A stretch of DNA of 64,000 bases. It comes from Flavobacterium psychraerolatum. GTDB taxonomy: Bacteria > Bacteroidota > Bacteroidia > Flavobacteriales > Flavobacteriaceae. The notes beneath the pieces were generated by a model, which worked only from the letters and a program-made list of their open reading frames with translations, had not been told where the DNA came from and did no database searches. The position numbers and the translations under genes were made by a program. The stretch lies in contig NZ_JAOQMX010000011.1 of NCBI RefSeq assembly GCF_025960985.1, positions 29,362 through 93,361 of the forward strand. Direction: 5' to 3'. Positions 25,465 to 33,083 of this stretch are shown piece after piece. The first letter of the stretch is position 1; every line of letters starts with the position of its first letter.

Positions 25465-26577
25465 CTAGTCACCATCACTATCTACATAGTCAACCGTGAT
25501 TTTCAAAGCTTGCATCATATCTAATTTTAGGTAGATTACATTTTGTTGTGTAGCATCATATGCAGTAATCATTTTTGAATTGTCAGTGGTGATTTGAGTT
25601 ACAAAATTCGAGTTCAATAAACCTACTTTGCTATAGATTGTTGCGAATTGTGCAGTAATGATATCGCTCAAATTTTGACCACTACGTACTGATTTTACGA
25701 AATCCAAATATGCTTTTAATCCTGGTCCAGTAGTATTATCGTTAAAACTTTTACCATTAAAAAAATCTTGAGAAGCTTGTATTGCTGTGGTATATAAGAT
25801 TCCTGAAACATCTTTTTTGTAAAAGGCTTCTACTTTCTCTGGAAAAGTAGTCCCGCTAGAAAATACTCCTGATGGAATACCTAGTTTTCCCCCACGTACA
25901 TCTTTTTCGAAGTTTTTTATATAGTCATTAACCGTTACACTTACTGAGCTAGTTAGAGTATTCCCATTATTGGCAATATAAGTAGCTTTATAACCTCCGT
26001 TCCAATCGTTTAAAACAGTATCGTTAATAGTTTTTAATGAAACTACCAAGTCGGTTAAATACTTTTTATAATTTGTGGCATTACTTCCAATATAAAAAGA
26101 AACAATTGTAGCATCTGTAGATCCTAAACCATTTAACACATAATCCAAAGCAGGTAAACCTTGCTTACTAAACTGAGATAGGAGACTAAAATTATAGGTA
26201 CCAGCAGTAATATTGGTATTGATTCCAGCTGCATCTGCAGGGTAAGTATTGTTTCTTTCTTTAAAATAAATATCTTCTGCTTTCCCAAAATTATAAAGAG
26301 AAACATATTGAAAAGCTTTGTAAGCTTCTAGCCAAGATGCGCGTACAGTTACAAGATTTGCTTCCGTAGGTGTAGTGGTAAAAGTAGTTGCATCAGTAGT
26401 TAAGGTTTGCAACTTTACTTGATAATTGGTGTAAGCAGGCACAATGATATTGTTGGCCCAATGCGTCAAAAGCGCTGTTCTGTCATAACCATCATTTGAG
26501 GTGGTTGTTTCACCATCGGAGGAGGAACAAGCTGTGATGAGTACAAAAATGCTGAATAAAAAAAATATTTTTTTCAT
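25465..26577 (-). CDS. Imelysin-family lipoprotein (GLPALD variant)
   Basis: 370 residues. Lipobox LITAC (Cys17). The body is two four-helix bundles of the imelysin/IrpA type, such as VRASWLEAYKAFQYVSLYNFG and AYLDFVKSVRSGQNLSDIIT. At the place of the GxHxxE iron motif it has GLPALD, the variant found in a second imelysin branch. Bound to the envelope, it probably helps handle iron at the cell surface. It lies 41 bases before the HTTM gene and 150 bases after DUF4856; its partner with an intact GxHxxE motif is encoded divergently at 28139. Confidence 0.88.
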   Translation of the reverse strand: MKKIFFLFSIFVLITACSSSDGETTTSNDGYDRTALLTHWANNIIVPAYTNYQVKLQTLTTDATTFTTTPTEANLVTVRASWLEAYKAFQYVSLYNFGKAEDIYFKERNNTYPADAAGINTNITAGTYNFSLLSQFSKQGLPALDYVLNGLGSTDATIVSFYIGSNATNYKKYLTDLVVSLKTINDTVLNDWNGGYKATYIANNGNTLTSSVSVTVNDYIKNFEKDVRGGKLGIPSGVFSSGTTFPEKVEAFYKKDVSGILYTTAIQASQDFFNGKSFNDNTTGPGLKAYLDFVKSVRSGQNLSDIITAQFATIYSKVGLLNSNFVTQITTDNSKMITAYDATQQNVIYLKLDMMQALKITVDYVDSDGD

Positions 26578-26685
26578 GTGTAGTGAGTTTATAGTTTTGA
26601 AGAGAAGGAACCTTATAATTTGGAGGTATTATAATCTAAATAGCAATTTGTTCAATCTTTTTTCAAATTTTGTATAAAAATACAT

Positions 26686-26715
26686 AAACCAAGAGTAGTT
26701 GCCCACTCTTGGTTT
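26686..26715 (-). terminator. Intercistronic hairpin after DUF4856
   Basis: Perfect 11-base stem (26686-26696 with 26705-26715) and eight-base loop, but only a short interrupted T tract on the minus strand. It may act as a partial terminator or mRNA stabiliser between the DUF4856 gene and the imelysin gene. Confidence 0.6.
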
Positions 26716-26727
26716 ATTTTTATTCTA

Positions 26728-27933
26728 TTAGTTTATTGTTGCTGCTTGAGCTACTGAAAAACCAAATCTAGTTGCAATTTGTGTTGAAAATGTATCAAGA
26801 TTAGCGTTTAAGTAATCTACATCCCATAAACCATTTGTTCCTTTGGTTATGTTGCTAAGGATAGTATCTACCTCTTCTTTTGTGAAATAAGGAGCATTTG
26901 TACCTGGTTTATTAGTATAACGAAGACTCATGATAAATCCGTACCCTTCTGAAAAGGAATGAAAAGCAGAAGCTCCGCTAATTAATTTTGCTTTTCCATC
27001 TTGTAAATAATAGACAGCACGAACTGCAGGTACCATTGCCAATTTAGCTTTAATAATATCTATTTGTGCATTTCTGGTATCATAATCGTTTGCAACAATA
27101 GCAGCTCTACCTTTGATAAATGCATTTTTGATATCAGTAGTCAAAGTATTGAAATCACTATCTGCACTTACTTGGTTAATATAGCTGTCCCAATATAGTG
27201 ACCCGCCAGCACCATAAATGTAGCCGTAAGCTTCATCCCAATTGTGTTCCATGGTAGTATAATTTGATCCAGTTATAAGAACTTTATTGGTATTGTCATT
27301 CTTATTAGTCCCAGCATCAAGTGTTGAAGTACTCAAATAATTATTTACAATTTGATCCATAAAACAAGCACCCATCAATCCTTTTATTAGTACTTGTTGT
27401 GGTTCCAAACCATTTGCAGCAAACATACGTGTTTTAGTTCCATCAACAAATACTCCCGAAACTCCAGCTGAAGCTTGTACTTGTGGAAGTTTACTGGCGA
27501 TAAAAGCATTGGTTAATTGAGTTTCAAATAAGGCTTGAACAGCTGTTTGTTCAGTAGTGGATCCTCCACCCAAAAAATTTGTAAAATAATCTAGTGAAGC
27601 TGCAGTTTTGTTTTTCAATTGTTTTCCAGATGCATTAAGATCTGTGGTAGAAAACGGATTATTTGTATTGGTGTACATATTAGACAAGACCGTGTTATCC
27701 GCTACAGTATTGTTTATTGCAGCGTTACTGATATAAGTTCCCATTTCTCCCAACATCAATAATCGACTTGTTTGTCCGGAATAATCTATTGTTGTTGCAT
27801 TGTTTCTCACAAATGTGTAATCACTTGGGACAGTATAATTAAAAGTTGGTGTAGAATTGTCATCATTACTACATGATGTCAGTGATAATGCTGCTACAGC
27901 TACTGCTGCGAAAAGTAAATTCGAACGGATCAT
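26728..27933 (-). CDS. DUF4856-domain lipoprotein
   Basis: 401 residues. Lipobox LTSC (Cys21), then a helical repeat-like body of the DUF4856 family: YDWEAYGY-like HNWDEAYGYIYGAGG, IKNAFIKGRAAI, YLQDGKAK and AFHSFSEGYGFIMSLRY. DUF4856 proteins resemble imelysins in helix layout and are typically beside them. Surface or periplasmic metal-related role is inferred from context. It is the first gene of the minus-strand unit that ends with the TonB receptor; promoter at 27970-28000. Confidence 0.88.
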   Translation of the reverse strand: MIRSNLLFAAVAVAALSLTSCSNDDNSTPTFNYTVPSDYTFVRNNATTIDYSGQTSRLLMLGEMGTYISNAAINNTVADNTVLSNMYTNTNNPFSTTDLNASGKQLKNKTAASLDYFTNFLGGGSTTEQTAVQALFETQLTNAFIASKLPQVQASAGVSGVFVDGTKTRMFAANGLEPQQVLIKGLMGACFMDQIVNNYLSTSTLDAGTNKNDNTNKVLITGSNYTTMEHNWDEAYGYIYGAGGSLYWDSYINQVSADSDFNTLTTDIKNAFIKGRAAIVANDYDTRNAQIDIIKAKLAMVPAVRAVYYLQDGKAKLISGASAFHSFSEGYGFIMSLRYTNKPGTNAPYFTKEEVDTILSNITKGTNGLWDVDYLNANLDTFSTQIATRFGFSVAQAATIN

Positions 27934-27969
27934 ATTAATTTATTTAGAATGAATAAGAATAATTTTCTG

Positions 27970-28000
27970 CAAAGATAGCATCGAATTTAAGACACGCAAA
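27970..28000 (-). promoter_or_regulatory. Promoter of the DUF4856-TonB unit
   Basis: TTTG (27997-28000) and TATCTTTG (27970-27977) on the minus strand, spaced by 19 bases: an excellent Bacteroidota promoter. TTATTTAGA boxes lie immediately downstream of the start (27940) and immediately upstream of -33 (28003). Confidence 0.75.
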
Positions 28001-28067
28001 CTTTATTTAGATTATTTATAAATAATTTTTCGTGTTTATTTTTATTTAAAATAAATCTAAATAATTC

Positions 28068-28098
28068 TTGTTTAAGAAATTTTTAACCAATACTTTTG
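28068..28098 (+). promoter_or_regulatory. Promoter of the imelysin-di-haem oxidoreductase unit
   Basis: TTG (28068-28070) and TACTTTTG (28091-28098) spaced by 20 bases, 40 bases before the ATG at 28139. Confidence 0.75.
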
Positions 28099-28138
28099 CT
28101 CTATGTTAAATCATTCTAAATAATAAAAATACATTAAA

Positions 28139-29308
28139 ATGAACATTTCAACTTTAAAAGGTACTTTAATCTTAGGAACACTTGCCTTCTTTATTTCTTG
28201 TAGCAGTGATAACACAAATAATTCTGCTGTTTCAAAAAAAGAAGTAATTGAAAATTACGCAAACATTGCTTATGCCAATTATCAAAAGGCATATGATGAT
28301 GCTGTAGTATTGGAATCTGCGATTACTACATTTACATCAAATCCTACTGATGCTAATTTTACATTGGCGAAAACGTCTTGGAAGGCTGCTAGAGAAAGCT
28401 ACGGTACAACGGAAGCTTTTCGTTTTGCTGATGGACCAATAGATAATGCAGATGGACCAGAGGGTTTTATTAATTCATGGCCTTTGGATGAAAATTATAT
28501 TGATTACGTACAAGGTGCTCCTAATGCTGGAATTATTAATGAGCCTGTTCTTTTTCCTATAATTAATAAAGATGTTTTGGAAGGTGAAAATGGAAAAAAT
28601 GATAATGAAAAGTATGTAACAGTAGGATATCATGCGATCGAGTTTTTACTTTGGGGACAAGATTTAACACCTCCTTCGGCAAAATTACCTGGACAGAGAC
28701 CCTACACTGATTATGTGCTTGTTGGAGGAACTGCAATGAACCAAGTAAGAAGAGCAACTTATCTAAAAGTGTGTGCAGATCTATTAACAGACCATTTACA
28801 GTATGTGGCTAATCAATGGAAACCAGGCGGACCTTACCGTACTACCTTTCTTGCTTTGAATGAAGATGTTGCCATCAAGAATATGTATAGAGGAGTTACT
28901 ACTTTAATATCTGCAGAATTACCCTCTGAGCGTATGGAAGTTGCACTTGGGAATGAAGACCAAGAAGATGAACAATCTTGTTTTAGTGATAATACGCACC
29001 GAGATATTGCTTTAAATTTGCAAGGAGCAATTAATGTGTATCAAGGTAAATACAGTTCTATTGATGGAGCATCGCTAGAGGATTTGGTACAACAAGCAAA
29101 TAGCACAACGTATACAGAAACGCAAACACAAATTGGACTTGCAACATCTTCTATAGCGGCAATAGCTATTCCATTTGACTATGCAATTTCTGGTGGAGCT
29201 ACCTCTGTAGAAGGCGCTAAAGTAAAAGTTGCAGTAGTGGCAATTAAAAATTTAGCTAAAAATATTTTAGATGGGGCTACAAAAATTGGCATTTACGTAA
29301 ATAGTTAA
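28139..29308 (+). CDS. Imelysin-family lipoprotein with GxHxxE motif
   Basis: 389 residues. Lipobox FFISC (Cys21). The metal-binding signature GYHAIE (Gly163, His165, Glu168) in VTVGYHAIEFLLWGQDL is intact, and the second bundle is present with the RDIALNLQGAINVYQGKY segment. Imelysins (EfeO-M75/IrpA relatives) are envelope proteins needed for iron uptake. It is followed after 67 bases by the di-haem oxidoreductase gene, with a hairpin between. Divergently transcribed from the DUF4856-imelysin-HTTM-TonB genes and sharing their regulatory region. Confidence 0.93.
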   Translation: MNISTLKGTLILGTLAFFISCSSDNTNNSAVSKKEVIENYANIAYANYQKAYDDAVVLESAITTFTSNPTDANFTLAKTSWKAARESYGTTEAFRFADGPIDNADGPEGFINSWPLDENYIDYVQGAPNAGIINEPVLFPIINKDVLEGENGKNDNEKYVTVGYHAIEFLLWGQDLTPPSAKLPGQRPYTDYVLVGGTAMNQVRRATYLKVCADLLTDHLQYVANQWKPGGPYRTTFLALNEDVAIKNMYRGVTTLISAELPSERMEVALGNEDQEDEQSCFSDNTHRDIALNLQGAINVYQGKYSSIDGASLEDLVQQANSTTYTETQTQIGLATSSIAAIAIPFDYAISGGATSVEGAKVKVAVVAIKNLAKNILDGATKIGIYVNS

Positions 29309-29330
29309 GTTTTAAATAAGTAATAAATTT

Positions 29331-29360
29331 AAAAGTGCTTCCTAAACAGGAGCACTTTTT
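29331..29360 (+). terminator. Hairpin terminator between imelysin and oxidoreductase genes
   Basis: Stem AAAAGTGCT/AGCACTTTT plus CCT/AGG with one bulged T, loop AAAC, then TTTTT. It may reduce transcription of the downstream gene, which has no clear promoter of its own. Confidence 0.75.
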
Positions 29361-29375
29361 ATTGTTCTAATTAAT

Positions 29376-30770
29376 ATGAGAAATTTTAGTAAACTAGTTT
29401 TAGTTGTTTGTTGTTTTCAGTTGTTCAGCTGTAGCAATACTGATGCCGATTATGTTGCCTTGACTGCTGAGGATGGGGAACAATTTTCTGGAGGCGAGGT
29501 AACCGTGTTTAATACCTCTGGAGAAGCATTTGGTTTTTTTGCTCCCAATCTATCTTATGATGAGCAATCCGATTTCGGAATCGGGAATTCTTTTTTTAGG
29601 CAAAACTGGGTTACAGCACCCTCTTCTACTACAGCAAGAGATGGTTTGGGACCTTTTTTTAATGCTATTTCCTGTTCAAGTTGTCACTTCAAAGATGGAC
29701 GTGGAAGACCGCAATATGCCGACAATGAAACGGGACATGGTTTATTGTTGCGTTTGAGTATTCCTGGTATGGATGCTCATGGTGCGGCATTACCTGATCC
29801 TATTTATGGAGGACAGCTACAAGATAACGCTATTTTGGGACAAACAACCAAAGGAACCTATGTTATAACATACACTCCAATCGTAGAAACTTACGCAGAT
29901 GGCTCAACTGTTACTTTGCAGAAACCGATTTATACTATTGGTAATTTAGGTTTTGGAGCTTTGGCTTCCAATGTGCAAGTTTCGCCTAGAGTTGCCAATC
30001 AAGTAATAGGTTTAGGATTGTTAGAAGCAGTGCCAGAAGCGACAGTTTTAAATTTTATTAATCAAAATAATAAAAACGGTATTTCAGGAAAAGCCAATTA
30101 TGTGTATGACATTGCTACCAAAAGTACCAAGCTAGGACGTTTTGGGTGGAAAGCAAATCAACCTAATATTCGTCAACAATCTGCTGCTGCTTTTTCTGGC
30201 GATATGGGAATCACAACTTCTTTGTTTCCAACAGAAAATATTCCAGCTGCCTTAAATGGGAGTGCTATTCCAAATGGAGGCAAACCAGAAATTTCAGATC
30301 CTAATTTTGATAAAGTAGTTTTTTATACGAGTACATTGGCAGTACCAGCACGTCGAAATTATACTGATGCCACAGTACTCGCAGGTAAGAAAACATTTGA
30401 AACAATAGGCTGCACTAGTTGTCATATCCCTAAAATGACGACAGGAAGTACTCATGTTGTTACAGCTTTACGCAATCAAGTCATTAGGCCTTATACAGAT
30501 ATGTTGTTACATGATATGGGGGATGCACTAGCAGACAATACACCCGATTTTTTAGCCACAGGTAAGGAGTGGAGAACGCAGCCATTATGGGGGATAGGTT
30601 TGATAAGTACCGTAAATAATCATACTTTTTTAATGCATGACGGTAGGGCCAAAAATGTAGAAGAAGCTATTTTATGGCATGGAGGAGAAGCTGATTATGC
30701 CAAATCAGAATATAAAAAATTAACAAAAACTGACCGTGAAGCATTATTAACCTTTATTAATTCATTGTAG
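29376..30770 (+). CDS. Di-haem c-type cytochrome oxidoreductase (DHOR/DUF1111) lipoprotein
   Basis: 464 residues. Lipoprotein signal with Cys19 (LFSCS). Two haem c attachment sites, CSSCH at 100-104 and CTSCH at 346-350. Conserved DHOR segments GLGPFFN, GRFGWKANQPNI and the C-terminal HDGRAKNVEEAILWHGGEA agree with the family of thiol oxidoreductase-like di-haem proteins. It would be an envelope electron carrier or peroxidase. Next to an imelysin it may oxidise or reduce iron or a ligand during import; in relatives the two genes are regularly paired. Confidence 0.93.
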   Translation: MRNFSKLVLVVCCFQLFSCSNTDADYVALTAEDGEQFSGGEVTVFNTSGEAFGFFAPNLSYDEQSDFGIGNSFFRQNWVTAPSSTTARDGLGPFFNAISCSSCHFKDGRGRPQYADNETGHGLLLRLSIPGMDAHGAALPDPIYGGQLQDNAILGQTTKGTYVITYTPIVETYADGSTVTLQKPIYTIGNLGFGALASNVQVSPRVANQVIGLGLLEAVPEATVLNFINQNNKNGISGKANYVYDIATKSTKLGRFGWKANQPNIRQQSAAAFSGDMGITTSLFPTENIPAALNGSAIPNGGKPEISDPNFDKVVFYTSTLAVPARRNYTDATVLAGKKTFETIGCTSCHIPKMTTGSTHVVTALRNQVIRPYTDMLLHDMGDALADNTPDFLATGKEWRTQPLWGIGLISTVNNHTFLMHDGRAKNVEEAILWHGGEADYAKSEYKKLTKTDREALLTFINSL

Positions 30771-30798
30771 TTTAAGATATAAATACAAAATAGATAAT

Positions 30799-30823
30799 AA
30801 CCGCAAACGATAGGTTTGCGGTT
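30799..30823 (+). terminator. Hairpin after the di-haem gene
   Basis: Perfect 10-base stem (AACCGCAAAC/GTTTGCGGTT), five-base loop, no strong T tract on the plus strand. Lies in the gap to the convergent hydrolase-like gene, so it may serve either side. Confidence 0.7.
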
Positions 30824-30852
30824 AAATATTATTGTAGTTTAATTTACTTGGA

Positions 30853-31530
30853 TTATGGTGTTTTAGCGCTTGTTTTTAGTGGGGGTTCTGTCTCTTTCAT
30901 AGTTAAATATTTTTGAAACCAAGAGATGGCGACTTCTGCACATTCTTGTAATTTGAGAGAGTCAGTACATATATTAGAGGATATAGAAATTATTTTCATC
31001 TCTTTTTCGGATTGTAATTGATCAAATGCAATTTTGTTACGATTAATGATTGGAACGTCTGTGCCATCAACTATCAATAAGGTGGGAGCTGTAATTTGGT
31101 AAAGTGTATCCAGCACTTTATCGGGTCGTCCACTTCTAGATACTACGGCTTTTATATCTTTTCCAAAATAAGCAGCAGCTCTCATTGCTGCAGCGGCTCC
31201 CATTTTAGTTCCCAAGTAACCAATTGGTAAATCGACAAGGTTTTTGTTTTGCATCAACCATTCGGTGCTACTTATTAAGCGACTTACTAATAAGTCTATA
31301 TCAAACTTGTTTTCCAAAACATCTTCTTCCTCTTTCGTTAAGAGGGGTATCACCAATGTTCCCATTTTACGTTTCTGAATCAACTTAGAGAGAATTTTTG
31401 TTCCAGATTTTGTAGTGTTAGAAGTACTTACGCTGCAAAACAGTATAATTCCTGTTGCGTTAGCAGGGAGTACTAGTTTTCCTTTTAGTGTGACAAATTG
31501 CAACGGGATTTCTAATTTAATTTTTTCCAT
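30853..31530 (-). CDS. Dienelactone hydrolase-like protein lacking catalytic residues
   Basis: 225 residues with the alpha/beta hydrolase layout of the family often fused to phosphoribosyltransferases: LPANATGIILFC, LLTKEEEDVLENKFDIDLL, DLPIGYLGTKMGAAAAMRAA, VVSRSGRPDK, TLLIVDG and a final AVEISWFQKYL-like AEVAISWFQKYL. Where the family has the nucleophile elbow GASTG, this protein has GTKMG, so Ser is replaced by Lys. The oxyanion HGSGS after strand 1 reads CSVST, and the catalytic His segment ATHLFEE reads SSNICTDS. It is therefore probably non-catalytic, perhaps a binding or regulatory protein. The reading frame is intact. Regulation not evident. Confidence 0.8.
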   Translation of the reverse strand: MEKIKLEIPLQFVTLKGKLVLPANATGIILFCSVSTSNTTKSGTKILSKLIQKRKMGTLVIPLLTKEEEDVLENKFDIDLLVSRLISSTEWLMQNKNLVDLPIGYLGTKMGAAAAMRAAAYFGKDIKAVVSRSGRPDKVLDTLYQITAPTLLIVDGTDVPIINRNKIAFDQLQSEKEMKIISISSNICTDSLKLQECAEVAISWFQKYLTMKETEPPLKTSAKTP

Positions 31531-31938
31531 AGTAGTACTTGTTACATTAAAAAAATAAACCTAAATATGGGGTAGGATTTAAATAAAAGCTTGGGCTTTT
31601 GCCTAAAATCTTTCTATGGGGGAGAAAAACAATCTTTTTTATTAAAAGAAGAAGGTTTTAAAAACAATCACTTTATTCTTTTCTTTCGAAAATAAATTTC
31701 ATCGTTATAATTGATGATTATCAGACTGTTAAAATAATTAACATAAAGATACTGAAAATCAATTAGTTTGTAGGTTGATAGAATGTTTTTTTTAATTTTA
31801 ATTTGTAATAGAGGAGTTATAGTAGCAATTTTGGAGGAGATTGTAGAAGTATATTTATAGGTAAATCCAAAGACTCAATTTTTCTATTTCTACAGGACTC
31901 TAGTTATTTTGACTATTTTTACCCCAAACAAAGAGAAG
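31531..31938. other. Intergenic stretch, no gene recognised
   Basis: About 400 bases between two divergent genes. AT-rich, stops in all frames, no hairpin with a T tract and no exact TAnnTTTG box. A TTG at 31909 would extend the channel gene by ten codons. Confidence 0.5.
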
Positions 31939-32898
31939 ATGGCATTGTTAGATCATATTAATTTAAAAGCACAAACAGATAAAAATACGGGCTTTGGTAC
32001 TAATTCCAGTAGTTATGGAGGTCGTTTTATAAATAAAAACGGAGTGGCCAATGTCGAAAAAAGAGGAATGAATATGCTACAACGTATCAGTTGGTATCAT
32101 ACCTTAATTGATATGCCAATGTGGACGTTTATAGGTATTGTGATTGCTTTTTATATTAGTATCAACTTTGTATTTGCTATCATTTACTTTGGTATTGGTG
32201 TAGAACATTTGGATGGTATAGCACCTTCTGATACTGATTGGGAAAAATTTGGTAAAGCTTATTTTTTTAGCGCACAAACTTTTACTACGGTCGGGTACGG
32301 ACATATTAGTCCCAAAGGGTTTTTGACAAGTGCACTTTCTGCAGGTGAAGCTTTGATAGGATTATTGAGTTTTGCTATAGCTACAGGGTTATTTTTTGGA
32401 CGCTTTAGCAAACCAACGGCCTTTTTGAAATTTTCTCATAATGCTCTGATTGCTCCATATGATGGTATTTCTGGATTAATGATTAGAATGGTACCATTTA
32501 AGAATACTAATTTTACTGATGCCGAAGCTAAGATGACTTTGGGAATGAGTTTCGAAGAAAACGGCCAAATGGTTAATAGATTCTATACTTTAGATTTAGA
32601 ATTAGTGCAAATCAATTCTCTAATTTTGAGCTGGACGCTCGTACATCCTATCAATGAACAAAGTCCTTTGTACGAATTTACAAAAGAAGATTTTGCTACT
32701 ATTCAAGGAGAGTTATTGGTCTATATCAAAACATTCGATGATATGTTTAGTAGTACTGTAGCTGCTCGTACATCATATGTTTTTAGTGAAATTGTTTATG
32801 GTGCCAAATTTGTTCCAATGTATACTCGTAGTTTTGACAATTCCAAAACAATATTGGAATTGGATAAATTGAATGAATTTGAATCAATAACTATGTAA
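31939..32898 (+). CDS. Inward-rectifier (Kir-type) potassium channel
   Basis: About 319 residues from ATG 31939, chosen over TTG 31909, which lacks support upstream. TM1 at about 66-90, pore helix and selectivity filter TFTTVGYGH at about 119-127, TM2 at about 135-158, then a beta-rich cytoplasmic domain starting FSHNALIAPYDGISGLMIRM, typical of KirBac channels. The N-terminus carries GFGTNSSSYGGRFINKNG, the slide-region motif of the family. Conducts K+ inward, perhaps for membrane potential or osmotic balance. No partner genes and no exact promoter box were seen. Confidence 0.93.
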   Translation: MALLDHINLKAQTDKNTGFGTNSSSYGGRFINKNGVANVEKRGMNMLQRISWYHTLIDMPMWTFIGIVIAFYISINFVFAIIYFGIGVEHLDGIAPSDTDWEKFGKAYFFSAQTFTTVGYGHISPKGFLTSALSAGEALIGLLSFAIATGLFFGRFSKPTAFLKFSHNALIAPYDGISGLMIRMVPFKNTNFTDAEAKMTLGMSFEENGQMVNRFYTLDLELVQINSLILSWTLVHPINEQSPLYEFTKEDFATIQGELLVYIKTFDDMFSSTVAARTSYVFSEIVYGAKFVPMYTRSFDNSKTILELDKLNEFESITM

Positions 32899-33024
32899 AA
32901 TAGCTAGTTATGTTGGCATTTTACAGTAATCCTGCTTCTATATTCTGTAGGAATAGTTTATTCTAAAAATATAATTTTTGTTTATATTATTTTAATATTT
33001 GATGAACATTTTGCCTTTATTTTT

Positions 33025-33083
33025 TTGAATAGATTAAATAAAGTGTATATTTGTTTAATATTTAAATAAATATGTTAAACAAA
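33025..33083 (+). promoter_or_regulatory. Promoter and inverted repeat at the CarH-like gene
   Basis: TTG (33025-33027), 18 bases, TATATTTG (33046-33053). The inverted pair TTTGTTTAA (33050-33058) and TTAAACAAA (33075-33083) overlaps the -7 box and the first codons, so it could be an operator for autorepression by the MerR-type product. Confidence 0.6.

Larger units (their letters stand above)
27940..28123. promoter_or_regulatory. Four symmetric TTATTTAGA operator-like boxes in a divergent promoter region
   Basis: Boxes: TTATTTAGAATGA at 27940-27952, TTATTTAGATT at 28003-28013, its exact inverse AATCTAAATAA at 28054-28064, and TCATTCTAAATAA at 28111-28123, the exact inverse of the first. The set is symmetric about position 28032. 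Each of the two promoters is bracketed by one box just upstream of -33 and one just downstream of +1. A 16-base perfect palindrome lies inside (28011-28026). A metal-responsive repressor such as Fur is the natural candidate, but this is inference. Confidence 0.6.
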
